Positions 1 through 9,480 of a stretch of 64,000 nt of DNA are shown one piece after another; position 1 is the stretch's first letter; each line of letters begins with the position of its first letter. Made by a program: the position numbers and the translations under genes. This stretch comes from Actinoplanes campanulatus. Its GTDB lineage: Bacteria; Actinomycetota; Actinomycetes; Mycobacteriales; Micromonosporaceae. A model generated the notes under the pieces. It searched no databases, was not told where the DNA came from, and saw nothing but the letters and a program-made list of their open reading frames with translations. The stretch spans positions 247,330-311,329 of the forward strand of contig NZ_BMPW01000011.1 in NCBI RefSeq assembly GCF_014647795.1, given 5' to 3'.

Positions 1-33
1 GCGGCGGAGGCACCGCGGGCCGTCGCGAAGGGA

Positions 34-528
34 TCAGCCCTCGAACGGGCCGAACTCGACCACGGTGACCTTGATGTCGGCGCCGCTGGGGGCCGTGTAG
101 GTCACCGTCTGGCCGGGGCGGGCACCGAGAATGGCCTGGCCCAGGGCCGACTCGGGGCTGTAGACCGTGTGCGCGGTGGTGGACGAGATCTCCCGGGAAC
201 CGAGCAGGAACGTCTCGGTGTCGGTCTGGTCGTCGTCGAAGTAGATCGTCACGACCGAGCCCGGGGTGACCGTGTCGCTCTTCTGAACCTCACCGATCTC
301 CGAGTTGCGCAGGAACTCCTTCAAGTACAGGATCCGGCCCTCCTGGCGGCTCTGCTCCTCGCGAGCGGCGTGGTAGCCGCCGTTCTCCCGCAGGTCGCCT
401 TCCTCGCGCCGGGCGTTGATCTCCGCAGCTATCGCCGGCCGGTTGGCGATCAACTCGTCGAGCTCGGCCTGCAGCCGGTCGTGAGCGTCCTGGGAGAGCC
501 AGGTCTTCGGCGTCTCGGAACTGGACAC
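34..528 (-). CDS. greA: Transcription elongation factor GreA
   Basis: This 164-residue protein binds in the RNA polymerase secondary channel and stimulates cleavage of backtracked transcripts. The N-terminal half is the expected antiparallel coiled coil (about residues 10-80), with the acidic tip segment EEGDLREN followed by GGYHAAREEQ. The C-terminal half is the FKBP-like domain and contains SPESALGQAILG. The start is GTG at 528, preceded by AAGGAGAT at good distance. Length and domain order match the actinobacterial family. It lies downstream of the DUF4307 gene on the same strand and divergent from mca, the arrangement known from Mycobacterium (Rv1080c to Rv1082). Confidence 0.95.
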   Translation of the reverse strand: MSSSETPKTWLSQDAHDRLQAELDELIANRPAIAAEINARREEGDLRENGGYHAAREEQSRQEGRILYLKEFLRNSEIGEVQKSDTVTPGSVVTIYFDDDQTDTETFLLGSREISSTTAHTVYSPESALGQAILGARPGQTVTYTAPSGADIKVTVVEFGPFEG

Positions 529-655
529 GGTCGATCTCCTTGCTGGAACTGGGCAAAGTCACTGCTAGGGGGTCACTGCTCGGATCCTGAACGCAGCGAA
601 TCACCAAGCTTACCAGCGGTGCTCACTTCCGCCGGAAGTCGAAAGTTTCGCGCGT

Positions 656-1075
656 CTAGTCGGCCGCGCGGCAGCCCATCACGTCACCGACCGCCGCCCG
701 GGCCGTGGTGGTCACCGGCTCCCGGAGCGTGACCGAGCCGCCGTCGGCCGGCGCCGGGATGGTCACCGGCCGGCGGCCCACCTCGAAGCCGTCGTAGTCG
801 CGGGCCCGCAACATGCAGTACGCCTGACCGCCCTCGGGCACCCGCACCCGGAACTCGATCACCATCCGGGTGTCCGACGGGATGCTCCAGCCGACGATCT
901 CCGGGCTGTAGTCGGTCTGCCCGTACTTGTCGTAGTAGGCGACCGTGAGCCCGCCCAGGAGCAGCGCGAACACCGCCACGGCGAGCGCGAACGGCCAACG
1001 GCGCCGGCGGCCCTCACGGCGGCGACCGTACCGGCCGGGCGGGAAGACCGGCGCTGTGGTGTGCGTCTCGCTCAC
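656..1075 (-). CDS. DUF4307 single-pass membrane protein
   Basis: This 139-residue protein of unknown function has a basic, arginine-rich N-terminus (about residues 15-27), one hydrophobic membrane segment (about 28-50) and an extracytoplasmic domain with two cysteines, in [11 protein letters not shown] and near the C-terminus (GCRAAD). This is the DUF4307 pattern. A GTG start at 1075 is chosen because GAGG lies just upstream; longer readings of the frame run antisense through mca and lack support. The gene sits between greA and the divergent mca, as in other actinobacteria. The conserved position is known; any link to mycothiol or transcription is only inferred. Confidence 0.8.
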   Translation of the reverse strand: MSETHTTAPVFPPGRYGRRREGRRRRWPFALAVAVFALLLGGLTVAYYDKYGQTDYSPEIVGWSIPSDTRMVIEFRVRVPEGGQAYCMLRARDYDGFEVGRRPVTIPAPADGGSVTLREPVTTTARAAVGDVMGCRAAD

Positions 1076-1189
1076 CTGTCGACCTCTCGTGCGTTCGTTG
1101 TCGGTGGGATCGGCCAGAATGGCAGAGTCCATCTTCGCAGCCGATCCCGGTCTGCCCGCGGCAGGCCTGGTCGAGAGGATTTCAACACC

Positions 1190-2071
1190 GTGGCCGAGCA
1201 ATTGCGTCTGATGACCGTGCACGCGCACCCCGACGACGAGTCGAGCAAGGGTGCCGCCACCATGGCGAAATATGTCGCCGAGGGTGTCCAGGTGCTGGTC
1301 GCGACCTGTACCGGTGGGGAGCGGGGCAGCGTCCTCAACCCCAAGATGGACCGGCCCGAGGTGCTCGCCGACATCGCCGACATCCGCCGCGCCGAGATGG
1401 ACCGGGCGCGCGAGATCCTCGGCGTCGACCAGGCCTGGCTCGGCTTCGTCGACTCCGGCCTGCCCGAGGGCGACCCGCTGCCGCCGCTGCCGGAGGGCTG
1501 CTTCGGCCTCCAGGACCCGGAGGAGGCGGCGAAACCGCTGATCAAGCTGATCCGCGAGTTCCGGCCGCACGTCATGACGACCTATGACGAGAACGGCGGC
1601 TACCCGCACCCGGACCACATCATGTGCCACAAGATCTCGGTGGTGGCCTTCGACGCGGCCGGCGACCCGGAGAAGTTTCCGGAGCTCGGCGAGCCGTGGC
1701 AGCCCTCGAAGCTGTACTACAACTCCGGCTGGACCCGCGCGCGGATGCTCGCGCTGCACGAGGGCATGCTCGCGGCCGGGCTCGAGTCGCCCTACACGGA
1801 GTGGCTGGAGAAGTGGTCGGACCGGCACGACCGGGGCGACAAGATCACCACCCGGGTCGAGTGCGGCGAGTATTTCGGCGTTCGTGACGACGCGCTGCGC
1901 GCCCATGCCACCCAGGTCGACCCGGACGGTTTCTGGTTCCACATCCCGCTCGAGATGCAGCAGAAGGTGTGGCCCACCGAGGACTTCGAGCTGGCCCGCT
2001 CGGTCGTCGACAGCCCGATTCCGGAGTCCGACCTGTTCGCGGGCATCCGGGAGAAGGTCGGCGCCCACTGA
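1190..2071 (+). CDS. mca: Mycothiol S-conjugate amidase Mca
   Basis: This 293-residue cytoplasmic zinc amidase cleaves mycothiol S-conjugates to a mercapturic acid and GlcN-inositol, detoxifying electrophiles and some antibiotics. It belongs to the LmbE/PIG-L family. The first zinc-binding motif HPDDE is at residues 13-17 and the second, HPDH, lies about residue 145 in [13 protein letters not shown]. The start is GTG at 1190 with GAGAGGA about ten bases upstream; an earlier in-frame start would overlap the divergent DUF4307 gene. The paralogous deacetylase MshB is the main alternative. The length, the neighbours and the stretch [14 protein letters not shown] favour Mca. Confidence 0.92.
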   Translation: MAEQLRLMTVHAHPDDESSKGAATMAKYVAEGVQVLVATCTGGERGSVLNPKMDRPEVLADIADIRRAEMDRAREILGVDQAWLGFVDSGLPEGDPLPPLPEGCFGLQDPEEAAKPLIKLIREFRPHVMTTYDENGGYPHPDHIMCHKISVVAFDAAGDPEKFPELGEPWQPSKLYYNSGWTRARMLALHEGMLAAGLESPYTEWLEKWSDRHDRGDKITTRVECGEYFGVRDDALRAHATQVDPDGFWFHIPLEMQQKVWPTEDFELARSVVDSPIPESDLFAGIREKVGAH

Positions 2072-2087
2072 GCAGTAGGCTGGCGGG

Positions 2088-2438
2088 GTGGACGTTTTCG
2101 CGGTCAACAACTTCGGTGACACCCGATCGGGCGGTCTGGCCGGCCCGATGGGCCTGTTCCTGATCGTCCTGATGTGCGTAGCGACCGTGCTGCTGATCCG
2201 CAACATGAACAAGCGCATTCGTCGGCTTCCCGACAGTTTCCCGGCGGCCGGTGAGCGGGATCGTGTGGCGCAGATCGCCCGGGACGCCGCCGGCGCCGGG
2301 AGTTCCGGCGCCGCGGCGGCCGCCGAGGTCGAGCCCGATCGATCGGGGGCGGCCGCCGGACCAGCAGAAGCCGAGGTGGCGGGCGTGCCCGAGGAGCAAA
2401 GTGGATCCGCGCCCGGCGACGGGCGCGAGCGCTCCTGA
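2088..2438 (+). CDS. Small membrane protein downstream of mca
   Basis: This 116-residue protein has one transmembrane helix (about residues 20-38, GLFLIVLMCVATVLLI), then a basic stretch (RNMNKRIRRLP) and a long Ala/Glu/Pro-rich disordered tail. The GTG start lies 16 bases after the mca stop, so the two are probably cotranscribed. A small membrane protein in this place is conserved in actinobacteria (Rv1083 in M. tuberculosis occupies the equivalent position). Its function is unknown and no enzymatic motif is visible. Confidence 0.7.
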   Translation: MDVFAVNNFGDTRSGGLAGPMGLFLIVLMCVATVLLIRNMNKRIRRLPDSFPAAGERDRVAQIARDAAGAGSSGAAAAAEVEPDRSGAAAGPAEAEVAGVPEEQSGSAPGDGRERS

Positions 2439-2596
2439 TCGAGACGCCCGCCGGCCGGCCCGCCTGGTTTCGGCCGTCGGGCGCCGAGTGTGTCCCTTCC
2501 GGCGACGTCAAGCCCTGTTGCGTTCATCGCGATTGATTTAGCCTTCCGCCCGGGGGCCGCACGGCCCTCGGACCCTGCGCGGAAGGGGGCGCCGAC

Positions 2597-2674
2597 ATGA
2601 CCACGGTTCGGCGCCGACTCTCGGTAACCGCGCTGCACGTGCATCCGGCCGTGCGCAGGCGGGCGTCGCCATGA
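2597..2674 (+). CDS. Putative 25-codon leader ORF coupled to the GGDEF/EAL gene
   Basis: An ATG at 2597 follows a strong ribosome-binding site (GGAAGGGGG at 2581-2589) and opens a 25-codon frame. Its TGA stop (2672-2674) overlaps the ATG of the GGDEF/EAL gene (2671-2673) in an ATGA junction. The peptide is short and basic (MTTVRRRLSVTAL...RRRASP). The downstream start itself has no good ribosome-binding site, so translation of the large gene may depend on reading this leader. It could also be a chance frame; only the geometry supports it. Confidence 0.45.
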   Translation: MTTVRRRLSVTALHVHPAVRRRASP

Positions 2675-5199
2675 CGTCCCCATCGCGTTCCCGGCTCGGC
2701 TCCGCCGGGTTGTCCGGCCGCCCCCGCCCGGTGCGGATCCTCACCGCCGTCGTCGTGATCGCCGCCGCCGCGGCCGTCGTCCTCGGGGCGTTCCAGCCCG
2801 TGCGGCCGGCCGACGGCCGCCCGCTCGCCCCGGTCTACGGCGTCTGCGTGGCCGCCGTGCTCGCCGCCATCGCCCAGCTCGCCGGCCTGCGGTTCCGGCT
2901 CGGCCCGGACGCCGTGTCGGTCAGCTGGGCGGAGGCCGCCGTGGTGGTCGGCTTCGTGCTGGCCCCGGCCGGCTGGCTGCCCGCCGCCACCCTGGCCGGC
3001 ACCGGTGCCGCGTGGCTCGTGCTCGCCTGGTTCACCGGCCTGCGCAACGTCACCGAGATCGTGCACCTGATCGCCTCGATGACCCTCGGCGTGGCCGGGG
3101 CCGCCCTGGTCACCTCGATGCTGGCCGGTGACGTGCCGGTGCACAGCGCCCGGCTGCCGCTCGCCCTGATGGCCGGCGCCGGCACCTACCTGCTCATCAC
3201 GTTCGGCCTGGTGGTGCTCACCCTGATGCTGCACCGGGACGCACACCCCGGGCAGATCGCCACCCGGGTGCTCTACGCCAAGCTGCCGATGACAGTGGGG
3301 AACCTGATCGTCGGGCTGTGCGCGGTCTACGCCCTGATCCGGGAGCCGTTCTGGCTGCTCGCCTTCGGGCCGGTGCTGTGGCTGCTGCACCGCACCTACC
3401 GGTTCCACCTGCGCGCCGCCGAGGAGCGCCGGATGTGGGAGGCCTTCGCGGCCGCCACCGCCCGGCTGCCCGGCGCCAGCGAGGCCGAGGTGGCCCGGTC
3501 CGGGCTGCTCGGCGCGCTCGACGTCTTCGGCGCCCGCCGGGCCGAGCTGGAGGTCCGCACCGGCCACGGCTGCCGGCGGTACGCCCAGGACCTCCCCGGA
3601 CTGCTGGACTCGACCGGCGGCCGCTCCGGCCCGGCGATCACCCGAACCATGGCGGTGTCCGGCCGCCCGGTCGGCGAGCTCACCGTCTGGCTCGCCGAGC
3701 CCGGGCTGCCGGTGCCGCGTGACGAGGCGGCGATCGCGGCGTACGGGGAGGCGCTGGCCGGGGCCCTGCACGACGCGGCCGCCCACCAGCGGATCGTCGA
3801 GGTGGAGGCGCGCGCCGCCCACGAGCGGGTGCACGACCCGCTTACCGGCCTGATCAACCGGGTCTCGCTCAGCGCCGAGGGCGACCCGCTGGTGCGCCTG
3901 CTCGACCGGGACCGTCCGGTCGCGCTGCTGCTGCTCGACGTGGTCGGGTTCGGCGAGGTGAACAGCACGCTCGGCCACGGCGGCGGCGACGAGGTGCTGC
4001 GCGTGATCGCGGACCGGCTCAGCGGCCTGATCCGGGACGGGGAACTGATCGGGCGGACCGGGGACGACGAGTTCGCCCTGCTGGCGCCGGTCGCGACGCT
4101 GGCCGACTCGGCCGCCCCGGCACACGGCGAGCCCAGCCCGCTGCCGACCGCCCTGCGCCGGGCCCGGGAGCTGGTCGAACAGCTACGGGTGCCGATGGAG
4201 GTGGCCGGGGTCCGGCTGTCGATCGAGGTGACCGTCGGCGTGGCGGTGGAGCGGGCCGGCCAGTGCGAGGTGGGCGAGCTGCTGCGCCGTGCGTCGCTGG
4301 CGACCACGCGGGCCAGGGAACTGGGCGTCACCGTCGGGACGTACGACAGTGGGCAGGACGCGAGCAGCACCGACCGGCTGGCGCTGCTCGCCGACCTCCA
4401 GGACGCGTTCGCCGCCGACGACCAGATCATGCTGCACCTGCAACCCGCCGTGGACCTGGTCACGTCCGAGCCGACCGGGGTCGAGGCCCTGGTCCGTTGG
4501 CGGCACCCTCGGCGCGGCAATCTGTCGCCGGCCGAGTTCCTGCCCGCCGTGGAGCGCAGCGAGCTGCTCATCCCGTTCACCCGGCGGGTGCTCGACCTGG
4601 CCCTCGCCTCTGCGGCGGATTGGACGGCGAACGGCATCGACGTACCGGTCTCGGTGAACGTCTCGGCCCGCAGCCTTACCGACCCGACCTTCCCGGCCCA
4701 GGTGACCGAGGCGCTGCGCCGGCACCGTACCCCCGCGTCGCGGCTGGTCCTGGAGATCACCGAGTCGGTGGCGGTCAGCGAGCAGGAGATCGTCGACGAG
4801 GTGCTGGCCCGGCTGCGGTCCTCGGGCGTCCAGGTGTCGCTCGACGACTTCGGCACCGGCTTCTCCTCGCTGGCGTCGGTCACCCGGATGCCGGTCGACG
4901 AGATCAAGATCGACCGGTCGTTCGTGGACGAGATGATCGACTCCGCGGCGGCCGGCGCGGTGGTGCGCGGCGCGGTCGAGCTCGGCGCCCGGCTCGGCGT
5001 GCGGGTGGTCGCCGAGGGCATCGAGACGATCGAGCAGCGGGCCGCCCTCATCGCGCTCGGCTGCCCGTCCGCGCAGGGCTACCACTTCTGCAAGCCGATG
5101 CCCGCCGACACGATCGTTCAGGCGTTGTCCCAGCTCGCCCGGTCGGCCTCCGGTGGCAATGTGACCCCGTTGCGCGCGGACGACGCCTCGACCGCGTGA
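2671..5199 (+). CDS. Membrane GGDEF/EAL cyclic-di-GMP phosphodiesterase
   Basis: This 842-residue protein probably degrades cyclic di-GMP at the membrane. Residues about 15-250 hold several hydrophobic helices, a linker with GAF-like character follows, then a GGDEF domain (about 390-560) and an EAL domain (about 575-825). The GGDEF signature reads RTGDDEFA, so the second glycine is replaced by aspartate and cyclase activity is doubtful. The EAL domain looks intact: GVEALVRW, DDFGTGFSSLA, KIDRSFV and AEGIET are present. The degenerate cyclase domain may act as a GTP sensor that stimulates the EAL domain, as known for some composite proteins. ATG 2671 is chosen; a coupled leader ORF ends on it. 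Confidence 0.88.
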   Translation: MTSPSRSRLGSAGLSGRPRPVRILTAVVVIAAAAAVVLGAFQPVRPADGRPLAPVYGVCVAAVLAAIAQLAGLRFRLGPDAVSVSWAEAAVVVGFVLAPAGWLPAATLAGTGAAWLVLAWFTGLRNVTEIVHLIASMTLGVAGAALVTSMLAGDVPVHSARLPLALMAGAGTYLLITFGLVVLTLMLHRDAHPGQIATRVLYAKLPMTVGNLIVGLCAVYALIREPFWLLAFGPVLWLLHRTYRFHLRAAEERRMWEAFAAATARLPGASEAEVARSGLLGALDVFGARRAELEVRTGHGCRRYAQDLPGLLDSTGGRSGPAITRTMAVSGRPVGELTVWLAEPGLPVPRDEAAIAAYGEALAGALHDAAAHQRIVEVEARAAHERVHDPLTGLINRVSLSAEGDPLVRLLDRDRPVALLLLDVVGFGEVNSTLGHGGGDEVLRVIADRLSGLIRDGELIGRTGDDEFALLAPVATLADSAAPAHGEPSPLPTALRRARELVEQLRVPMEVAGVRLSIEVTVGVAVERAGQCEVGELLRRASLATTRARELGVTVGTYDSGQDASSTDRLALLADLQDAFAADDQIMLHLQPAVDLVTSEPTGVEALVRWRHPRRGNLSPAEFLPAVERSELLIPFTRRVLDLALASAADWTANGIDVPVSVNVSARSLTDPTFPAQVTEALRRHRTPASRLVLEITESVAVSEQEIVDEVLARLRSSGVQVSLDDFGTGFSSLASVTRMPVDEIKIDRSFVDEMIDSAAAGAVVRGAVELGARLGVRVVAEGIETIEQRAALIALGCPSAQGYHFCKPMPADTIVQALSQLARSASGGNVTPLRADDASTA

Positions 5200-5230
5200 G
5201 AGGCCGGCGCCGGCGGTCCCGGAGGCCGCG

Positions 5231-6715
5231 TCAGATGGCGATGAAGCCGGTCCAGAGGCCGACGACGCCGAAGACTCCGGCGGCCACGATCAGGATGCAG
5301 AGGACGACCTCGGTGGGTGTGAACAGCCGGCGGCCCCGTTCGCTGCGGGCCTTGACGTAGAGCAGGGTGGCGGGGGCGAGGAGCACCGAGCACAGCAGCA
5401 GGAACTTCAGGCCGGCCGCTTCGAACAGGAACAGCGTGTAGGCGGTCGCGATGCCGGCGATGATCGTCTCTCTGCGGCGGGTCCGGCCGGGCACTCCCTG
5501 GTAGGAGTCGCCGGTGAGGCCGAGTTTCAGCGCGTATGCGGCGGCGAGGAAGTACGGGATCAGCGCGAGGCTGGTGCACAGGTCGAGCATGAAGTTGAGC
5601 GCGTCGGTCAGCACGAGGGTGACCGCGAGCAGCAGTTGGACGGACAGCGAGGTGACGACGAGCGCGGTGATCGGGGTCGCCTTGTCGTTCTCCTTGCCGA
5701 GGAAGGCGGGGAAGTCCTCGCTGTGGGCCGGGATGTACATCACCTCGGCGGCCATCAGGGTCCAGGCCAGGTAGGCGCCGAGGACGGAGATGATGACGCC
5801 GGCGCTGATGAACCAGCGGCCCCAGTCGCCGACGACGTGTTCGAACACGCCGATCATCGAGGGCTGGCGGGTTCCGGCGATCTCCGGCTGGGTCATCACC
5901 GCGTAGCTCGACAACGTCACCAGGGAGAAGATCGACAGTACGGTCAGGAAGCCCAGCACGGTCGCCTTGCCGACGTCCTCGCGTCGTTTGGCGTAGCGCG
6001 AGTAGACGCTGGCGCCCTCGATGCCGAGGAACACGAACGTCGTGATGATCATGGTGTTGCGGACCTGCTCGTTGAGCGATCCGAGGTCGCCGTAACCGGT
6101 GGCGGTCCAGTTGTCGGCGAAGATGCCGGCGTCGAACGACACGAACAGCACCACGATGAAGACCAGGATCGGCATGATCTTGAGGACGGTCACGATCCGG
6201 TTGATGATGGCCGCGTCACGGACGCCGCGCGCGATGACGTAGTGGAACAGCCAGACGCCGGCGGTGGACAGCACCAGCGCCACGACGGTGTCGCCGTCGC
6301 CGAAGGCGGGGAAGAACGCGCCCAGAGTCGCGGAGATGAAGACCCAGTAGAAGGCGTTGCCGGCGACCGCGCTGGCCCAGAAACCGATCGCGGAGTTGAA
6401 GCCGGCGTAGTCGCCGAAGCCGGCCTTGGCGTAGATGAAGACTCCGGAGTCCAGCTCGGGTTTGCGGACGGCGAGGTTCTGGAAGACGAAGGCGAGCATC
6501 AGCATCCCGGTTCCGGCGATCGCCCAGGCGATCAGCGACCCGAGGATGCCGGTGGCCACACCGAAGCGTGCCGGCAACGAGAAGACGCCCGCGCCGACCA
6601 TGCCGCCGACCACCATCGCGGTGAGCGTGGGCATGCTCATCTTGCCCGGTGTCACGACCGGGGAGTCGGCAACCGGGGTCCCGGCGGCTGTGCCGCCGAG
6701 CGAGGTGTCGGCCAT
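5231..6715 (-). CDS. APC-family basic amino acid antiporter (ArcD-like)
   Basis: This 494-residue integral membrane protein has about 12-13 hydrophobic helices. The N-terminal segment TAMVVGGMVGAGVFSLP is typical of helix 1 of basic amino acid/polyamine antiporters in the APC superfamily. The likely role is arginine-ornithine (or citrulline) exchange feeding the arginine deiminase pathway. It starts two bases after the nhaC-like stop, so it belongs to the same transcript as arcA and nhaC. Substrate is inferred from context, since APC members are hard to assign from sequence alone. Confidence 0.8.
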   Translation of the reverse strand: MADTSLGGTAAGTPVADSPVVTPGKMSMPTLTAMVVGGMVGAGVFSLPARFGVATGILGSLIAWAIAGTGMLMLAFVFQNLAVRKPELDSGVFIYAKAGFGDYAGFNSAIGFWASAVAGNAFYWVFISATLGAFFPAFGDGDTVVALVLSTAGVWLFHYVIARGVRDAAIINRIVTVLKIMPILVFIVVLFVSFDAGIFADNWTATGYGDLGSLNEQVRNTMIITTFVFLGIEGASVYSRYAKRREDVGKATVLGFLTVLSIFSLVTLSSYAVMTQPEIAGTRQPSMIGVFEHVVGDWGRWFISAGVIISVLGAYLAWTLMAAEVMYIPAHSEDFPAFLGKENDKATPITALVVTSLSVQLLLAVTLVLTDALNFMLDLCTSLALIPYFLAAAYALKLGLTGDSYQGVPGRTRRRETIIAGIATAYTLFLFEAAGLKFLLLCSVLLAPATLLYVKARSERGRRLFTPTEVVLCILIVAAGVFGVVGLWTGFIAI

Positions 6716-6717
6716 GG

Positions 6718-8205
6718 TCAGTCACTCCGTTCTGGCGACGGGTCGACCGTGGCTGGCTCGACCCTTTCGATCTTGAAGCCGGTGACGCCGTACAGCACGC
6801 TCAGCGCGGGGCTGGCGTAGCAGAAGATGGCGTACGGCAGGTAGAGCAGGGTGGAGACGCCGAGGGTGGCGCCCATGAAAGCCCCGCACGAGTTCCACGG
6901 CACCAGCGGGGAGGTGACCGTGCCGCTGTCGGCGGTCAGCCGGGACAGGTTCGTCGGGGCGAGACCGCGGCGGGCGAACTCGACCCGGAAGATACGGGCG
7001 GGCAGGATCAGGGCGATGTACTGGTCGCCGGCGACGAGGTTCAGGCCGAAGGCGCACCCGAACACGGTGAGGAACAGCCGGCCGGTGCTCTTCGCGGAGG
7101 CGATCAGTGGGTCGATCAGTCGTGCGATCAACCCGAACCTCTCCAGCAGGACGCCGAAGGTCACGGCCCCGAAGATCAGCCACAGGGTGAACAGCATGCT
7201 CGACATGCCGCCACGTGAGACGAGCCGGTCGACGTCGGCGATGCCGGTGTCGGCGTGGAACCCGGTCGCCATCGCCAGCCAGGTCGCCTTGATCGATTCC
7301 ACCAGCACGGTGCCCTGCCCGGCGATGAAGTCGGCGACGACCTGCTGCTGGGTGAACGCGGCGAGCACGCCGGCGAACAGCGACGAGACGAGCAGGGACA
7401 GTGACGCCGGCGCCTTGCGTACCGACAGCACGACCAGCAGCACCAGCGGCAGCAGGTTGACCGGGCTGATCCAGAACAGCTTGTCGAGGTCGGCCAGTTC
7501 GGTGGACGTCGCCACGGCGTCCTGCACGTCCGGGGCCTGGACCAGGCCCAGGACGAAGAAGACGGCCAGCGCGATCAGGAAGGCCGGGCCGGAGGTCCAT
7601 ACCTGGCGTTTGATGTGCTCGCGTGGGTCGACCCCGGCCATCTGCGCGGTCAGGATGGTGGTCTCCGACAGCGGTGAGGTCTTGTCACCGAGGTAGGCCC
7701 CCGAGATCACCGCCCCCGCTGTGATCGCGGCCGAGACGTCGAGCAGGGTGGCGATCCCGACCAGGCCCACGCCGATCGTCGCCGCGGTGGTCCAGGAGCT
7801 GCCGATGCTCAACGCGACGATTCCGCAGATGATCGCCGTGGCCGCGTAGAACCACGACGGCGACAGCACCTGGAGGCCGTAGTAGACCAGCGTGGGGATG
7901 GTTCCGGACAGGTTCCAGGTGCCGATCAGCGCGCCGACGGCCAGCAGGATGAACACGGCGCTGGTCACCGAGCCGACCGCCTCCTGCCCGGCGGACTGCA
8001 CCTGCTGCCAGTTGTGCCCGTTCTTCAGTGCGATCAACGCCGCGATCCCGGCGCACATCACCAGAGCCACCTGCAGCGGCCCGTCCAGCGCGTCCAGACC
8101 GAACAGGGCCAGGGAACCCGCGATCAGCGTGGCCAGCGCGACCAGCGGGAGGACGGCATCGAACAGCGACGGTCGTCTGACCGGCGGTCCTTCAGGTTCT
8201 GCCAT
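6718..8205 (-). CDS. NhaC-family Na+/H+ antiporter
   Basis: This 495-residue polytopic protein resembles the NhaC family. Diagnostic segments include ALSIGSSWTTAATIGVGLVG and GAYLGDKTSPLSETTILTA in the first half, and DSGTVTSPLVPWNSCGAFM near the C-terminus. It probably exchanges sodium for protons; some relatives exchange malate-lactate or amino acids instead. The gene lies 30 bases after arcA and directly before the ArcD-like antiporter, suggesting ion or pH homeostasis coupled to arginine catabolism, or a second amine transporter. The family is clear; the substrate is not. Confidence 0.85.
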   Translation of the reverse strand: MAEPEGPPVRRPSLFDAVLPLVALATLIAGSLALFGLDALDGPLQVALVMCAGIAALIALKNGHNWQQVQSAGQEAVGSVTSAVFILLAVGALIGTWNLSGTIPTLVYYGLQVLSPSWFYAATAIICGIVALSIGSSWTTAATIGVGLVGIATLLDVSAAITAGAVISGAYLGDKTSPLSETTILTAQMAGVDPREHIKRQVWTSGPAFLIALAVFFVLGLVQAPDVQDAVATSTELADLDKLFWISPVNLLPLVLLVVLSVRKAPASLSLLVSSLFAGVLAAFTQQQVVADFIAGQGTVLVESIKATWLAMATGFHADTGIADVDRLVSRGGMSSMLFTLWLIFGAVTFGVLLERFGLIARLIDPLIASAKSTGRLFLTVFGCAFGLNLVAGDQYIALILPARIFRVEFARRGLAPTNLSRLTADSGTVTSPLVPWNSCGAFMGATLGVSTLLYLPYAIFCYASPALSVLYGVTGFKIERVEPATVDPSPERSD

Positions 8206-8235
8206 GGCGCATCTTTCCGGACACGGGACGCGTTG

Positions 8236-9480
8236 TCAGAAGTCGACGGCGTCGCGGATCAGTGGGCAGGTCATGCAGTGCCCGCCGCCCCGGCCCCGGC
8301 CGAGTTCGGCGCCGACGATCGTGATGACCTCGACGCCGGCCCGGCGCAGCAGCGCGTTCGTCTGGGTGTTGCGGTCGTAGGTGAACACCACGCCGGGCTC
8401 GACCGCGACCGCGTTGTTGCCGCTGTCCCACTGCTGGCGTTCCGAGGCGTACGCGTCGCCGCCGGTCTCGATGACTCGCAACCGTTCGAGGTTCAGCGAC
8501 GCGGCGACCACGTCGAGGAAACTGCGATCGCCCTCGTCTACCACCTCGACGCCGGGGTCCTTGTCGCTGGGCAGCAGGGAGAACGCGTGAATGCCGTCCA
8601 CGATGGCCGGGTAGACCGTGACCATGTCCCGGTCGGCGAAGGTGAACACGGTGTCCAGGTGCATCGCGGCCCGCAGTTTCGGCATCCCGGCCACGATGAC
8701 GCGCTCGGCCGCGCCCGCCGCGAACAGCGCCGCCGCCACCTGGGTGATGGCCTGCCGCGACGTCCGCTCACTCATCCCCGCGAGCACCACGCCGTTACCG
8801 ACCGGCATGACGTCGCCGCCCTCGAACGTCGACAGACCCCAGTCCTGCTCCGGGTCGCCCCACCAGACGGTCGCGCCGGCGAAGTCGGGGTGGAACTGGT
8901 AGACGGCCTTCATCAGCAGGGTCTCGTCGTGCCGGGCCGGCCAGTACAGCGGGTTGAGGGTGACCCCGCCGTACAGCCAGCAGGTGGTGTCCCGGGTGTA
9001 GAGCGTGTTCGGCAGCGGCGGCATCAGGTACTCCCGGACGCCGGTCTGCTCCCTCGCGAGGGACAGGTACCCGGAGCGGAAGTCGTCCGGCAGGTCCGAG
9101 GTGGCCAGCCCGCCGATCAGGAACTCGCTGAGCTCCCGGGGTTTGAGCTCGTCGAGGAACGCCCGGGTCTCGGTGAGCAGGCCGAGCCCCACCTCGTTGG
9201 CGATGATCTTGCGGTCCAGCAGCCACGCCCTGGCCTCCGGGATCGCCATGGTGTCGGCCAGCAGGTCGTGCAGCTCCACCACCTCGACCCCGCGGTTGCG
9301 CAGCTTGTTCACGAAGTCCAGATGATCGCGCTGTGCGTTCTCCACCCACATCACGTCGTCGAACAGCAGGTCGTCGGCGTTGGTGGGGGTGAGCCGACGG
9401 TGTGCCAGCCCCGGTGCGCAGACCAGGACCTTGCGCAGCCGTCCGACCTCCGAATGGACCCCGAAGCTGTTGGTGGGCAT
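8236..9480 (-). CDS. arcA: Arginine deiminase
   Basis: This 414-residue enzyme hydrolyses arginine to citrulline and ammonia. The guanidino-group-modifying fold is recognisable from [15 protein letters not shown] at the N-terminus, the central [21 protein letters not shown] and the C-terminal GGGHCMTCP, with catalytic Cys at about residue 402. A good ribosome-binding site (GGAGGAGA) precedes ATG 9480. It is the first gene of an arcA-nhaC-arcD operon. No ornithine carbamoyltransferase (arcB) or carbamate kinase (arcC) is present here, so ATP-yielding completion of the pathway would need genes elsewhere. Alternatively the operon serves mainly for acid resistance through ammonia release. Confidence 0.95.
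   Translation of the reverse strand: MPTNSFGVHSEVGRLRKVLVCAPGLAHRRLTPTNADDLLFDDVMWVENAQRDHLDFVNKLRNRGVEVVELHDLLADTMAIPEARAWLLDRKIIANEVGLGLLTETRAFLDELKPRELSEFLIGGLATSDLPDDFRSGYLSLAREQTGVREYLMPPLPNTLYTRDTTCWLYGGVTLNPLYWPARHDETLLMKAVYQFHPDFAGATVWWGDPEQDWGLSTFEGGDVMPVGNGVVLAGMSERTSRQAITQVAAALFAAGAAERVIVAGMPKLRAAMHLDTVFTFADRDMVTVYPAIVDGIHAFSLLPSDKDPGVEVVDEGDRSFLDVVAASLNLERLRVIETGGDAYASERQQWDSGNNAVAVEPGVVFTYDRNTQTNALLRRAGVEVITIVGAELGRGRGGGHCMTCPLIRDAVDF

Noticed and set aside
169-732. Long plus-strand frame antisense to greA
   Set aside because: High-GC shadow; composition is Arg/Pro/Gly-rich and the opposite strand has a clear GreA.
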